Shown here: one piece after another, positions 14,876 through 16,821 of the stretch
Position numbering within the stretch: the stretch's first letter is position 1
How the letters are laid out: each line of letters opens with the position of its first letter
Source of the DNA: SM23-73-3 sp965369445
GTDB taxonomy: Bacteria > Zixibacteria > MSB-5A5 > SM1-73
Assembly: GCA_965369445.1 (NCBI GenBank)
Contig: CBDUQU010000061.1
Location: forward strand, 1 to 16,821
Length of the DNA stretch: 16,821 nt
Direction of reading: 5' to 3'
Notes under the pieces: generated by a model
Databases searched by the model: none
What the model saw: only the letters and a program-made list of their open reading frames with translations
Told to the model about the DNA's origin: nothing
Program-made: the position numbers and the translations under genes

Positions 14876-16821
14876 TCATCTGGGCTTGCATTCTATTACA
14901 CATCTTCTGTCCTGGCTCACCGGAGCGTTCGGCCCGGGAACCTGATCGACCACTATGCCGCTCCCTTTGAGCGTAACCTCCAAGTCTCTTGCAGCAAACA
15001 CCCTCACTGCCTCTCTGGCGGTCAGCCCGCGCACGTCCGGAATCAGATTTCGGTCTGTTGCGGTAGTGTCCGGATCTGAGAAGATGTCGGTGGATTCGGG
15101 CTTGTATTGATACAGCTCATTCTCGACTAGGCTTGACTGCGTCGTCTCCGTGGCAGTGCTCAAGACGGTCTTGGCCGTGGACATCAGCAGGGATTCCCTC
15201 GATAAAGAGACGATTCGATGGGCGGTGTTCTTAAATACCGGCGCGGCAGTTAATCCACCCAGGTGTTCCTTCTGGGGACTATCCAGCGTGATCAGTCCCA
15301 CCACCTTGGGATCCTCGGCGGGAAAGAAGCCTATGAAGGAGGCGATGAAGTTATGCTTATCGTATCCTCCGCCGCCGGGTTTTGCCTTTTGGGCGGTTCC
15401 GGTTTTCCCACCGATGGTCATTCCCTCCATCTTCGCTCTTTGTCCGCTTCCGCAGGAGACCACTCCGGTCAGGAAATCGACCAGAAGCCGGGCGGTCTTT
15501 TCGCTAACCACCCTTCTGACCGTAGTAGGCCGGACCGTTTCCAGCGTGTCCCCATTCTCATCTAAGATTGCTTTGACCACGAACGGCTTCATCATCACTC
15601 CGTCGTTGGCTACGGCGCAGTAAGCGCAGACCAGCTGAAGGGCGGTGAGCGAAATCCCTTGCCCGAAGGCGACGCAGGAGAGGACGAAATCGGACCATCT
15701 CTTAGGAGAAGAGACGAACCCGCTTGCTTCGCCGGGGAGATCGACTCCCGTCTTCTGACCCATTCCGAAAGCGAGAGCGTACTGGTGTATTTTGTCCTTG
15801 CCCACCATCATGGCCGTCTTCGCCAGAGCGATATTCGAGGAGTACATCACCCCTTCTTTGAAGGTGAGCCATCCACGCTCCTTGATGTCGTGAATGGTCC
15901 TTCTGCCGATTCTAAAGCTACCCTCCTCTGCAAAGATGCTATCCTCGGGGCTCAAGACCTCTTCCTCTAAAGCGGCGGCGGCCGTGATGATTTTAAAAGT
16001 CGAGCCCGGCTCGAAGTTGTCGCTTATGGTCCTATTCTTCACCGGCAGTCCATCATCCTTTCCGCAATAGGCCATTGCCAGAATTTCACCGGTTCCGGGA
16101 TTCATAAAGATGGCGCTTCCCCCGCTCGCTTGAGTCAGCTCTATCCCTTCCTCCAACTCTTGTTCCACGATGCCCTGCAGCTCGATGTCGATGGTGAGAA
16201 CGAGACCTTTGCCATCCTCCGGTTTCTGCAATGGATATTCGGAGATCCGGTAGGAGTTCCTGTGCCCGTCCCGCTGAAAAATACCCTCCCCATCTTTGCC
16301 CCGCAGGTATTGATCATATCGAAACTCGACCCCGGCCAGCCCCCGGTTGTCAACGTCGGTGAATCCCAGCACCTCCTCGGCCAAGTCTCCGTACAGATTA
16401 TACCTTTTGGTTTCGTATTTGGCCCACACCCCATCCAGTTTCTTCTGTTTGACCCTCTGGCTTTCCTTTTTCTCAACCTTTCTCTGAAGCCACACGAAGT
16501 TCTTTTTTGTTCTCAGCTTCTCTTTTATCCGGCTGGAACGGGACTTGGAACAACCAAATGTTTTCGCTACCTGATCTATGTTTGTCACGCTCTCCGGGAT
16601 GGCAAAGAAGGATTCCACCGGCAGATTGATCACCAGAGCCCTTCCGTTTCGATCGTAGATGGCTCCCCTTTTTGCTTCCAACTTGATGTGCAGCCGTTGC
16701 TGCCCCTGGGCGATCTTTTTATATTCCTCCCCCTTTAGTACCTGGATGAAGAAGAGCCGCGACAGGATCAGAGCCCAGATGAGGCTACCCAACGCAAAGA
16801 TGGTGACTGACCTTCTTCTGG
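14876..16821 (-). CDS. ftsI: Septal transpeptidase FtsI / class B PBP with PASTA domain (5' end outside window)
   Basis: This class B penicillin-binding protein cross-links septal peptidoglycan as partner of FtsW. The frame is open to the right edge. Upstream of the TTG at 16790-16792 it still reads RRRSVTIFA, the basic stretch and first part of the membrane anchor, so the true start lies beyond 16821 and the TTG is not the start. Counting from that TTG codon, the anchor ends near residue 18 and the dimerisation domain follows, with KRGAIYDRNG near 41-50. The transpeptidase domain has the active-site Ser in STFK (264-267), SSN (318-320) and KTG (463-465). After a Ser/Thr-rich linker (about 530-580), a single PASTA domain runs from about 582 to the end. 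The layout resembles PBP2x/SpoVD-type proteins and differs from E. coli FtsI, which lacks PASTA. The murE start is 29 bp downstream. Confidence 0.95.
   Translation of the reverse strand, partial: RRRSVTIFALGSLIWALILSRLFFIQVLKGEEYKKIAQGQQRLHIKLEAKRGAIYDRNGRALVINLPVESFFAIPESVTNIDQVAKTFGCSKSRSSRIKEKLRTKKNFVWLQRKVEKKESQRVKQKKLDGVWAKYETKRYNLYGDLAEEVLGFTDVDNRGLAGVEFRYDQYLRGKDGEGIFQRDGHRNSYRISEYPLQKPEDGKGLVLTIDIELQGIVEQELEEGIELTQASGGSAIFMNPGTGEILAMAYCGKDDGLPVKNRTISDNFEPGSTFKIITAAAALEEEVLSPEDSIFAEEGSFRIGRRTIHDIKERGWLTFKEGVMYSSNIALAKTAMMVGKDKIHQYALAFGMGQKTGVDLPGEASGFVSSPKRWSDFVLSCVAFGQGISLTALQLVCAYCAVANDGVMMKPFVVKAILDENGDTLETVRPTTVRRVVSEKTARLLVDFLTGVVSCGSGQRAKMEGMTIGGKTGTAQKAKPGGGGYDKHNFIASFIGFFPAEDPKVVGLITLDSPQKEHLGGLTAAPVFKNTAHRIVSLSRESLLMSTAKTVLSTATETTQSSLVENELYQYKPESTDIFSDPDTTATDRNLIPDVRGLTAREAVRVFAARDLEVTLKGSGIVVDQVPGPNAPVSQDRRCVIECKPR

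Noticed and set aside
16130..16738. Long plus-strand frame opposite ftsI
   Set aside because: It is an antisense shadow of a well-supported coding region and has no recognisable domain. The same holds for the other antisense frames over mur and fts genes.

Overview
This window is almost entirely a division and cell-wall (dcw) cluster on the minus strand. In transcription order it reads ftsI (5' end cut by the right edge of the window), murE, murF, mraY, murD, ftsW, murG, a DUF262/DUF1524 gene, murC, ftsQ, ftsA, ftsZ. Gaps between genes are at most 74 bp. Several junctions are coupled: a 4-nt ATGA overlap at ftsW/murG, 1 nt at murD/ftsW and 4 nt at murC/ftsQ. A GC-rich hairpin followed by a T-run about 130 bp past ftsZ probably ends the operon.

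The genes carry out one pathway. MurC, MurD, MurE and MurF add the stem peptide to UDP-MurNAc, MraY and MurG build lipid I and lipid II at the membrane, and FtsW and FtsI polymerise and cross-link septal peptidoglycan. FtsQ, FtsA and FtsZ provide the divisome scaffold and Z-ring. MurE carries the DNPR signature of meso-diaminopimelate-adding enzymes. FtsI carries a C-terminal PASTA domain. murB and ddl, often found between murC and ftsQ, are absent here. The order, the PASTA-bearing FtsI, mid-to-high GC content and repeat-rich flank fit a free-living bacterium with a meso-DAP wall, perhaps of a little-studied phylum. I cannot place it more precisely from this sequence.

The unusual part is 5348-6946. 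An AT-rich gene encoding a single-chain GmrSD-like protein (DUF262 NTPase-type domain plus DUF1524 HNH nuclease) sits between murG and murC in the same orientation. It resembles single-protein DNA-defence nucleases of the GmrSD/BrxU/SspE type. Its composition differs sharply from its neighbours, it has its own strong ribosome binding site, and it has a possible promoter. The composition change begins inside the last codons of murG, which suggests recent acquisition.

Positions 1-687 hold no convincing gene. They contain a 96-bp nested inverted repeat, a second family of palindromic repeats present in two close copies, the operon terminator, and the end of an open plus-strand frame at the left edge.
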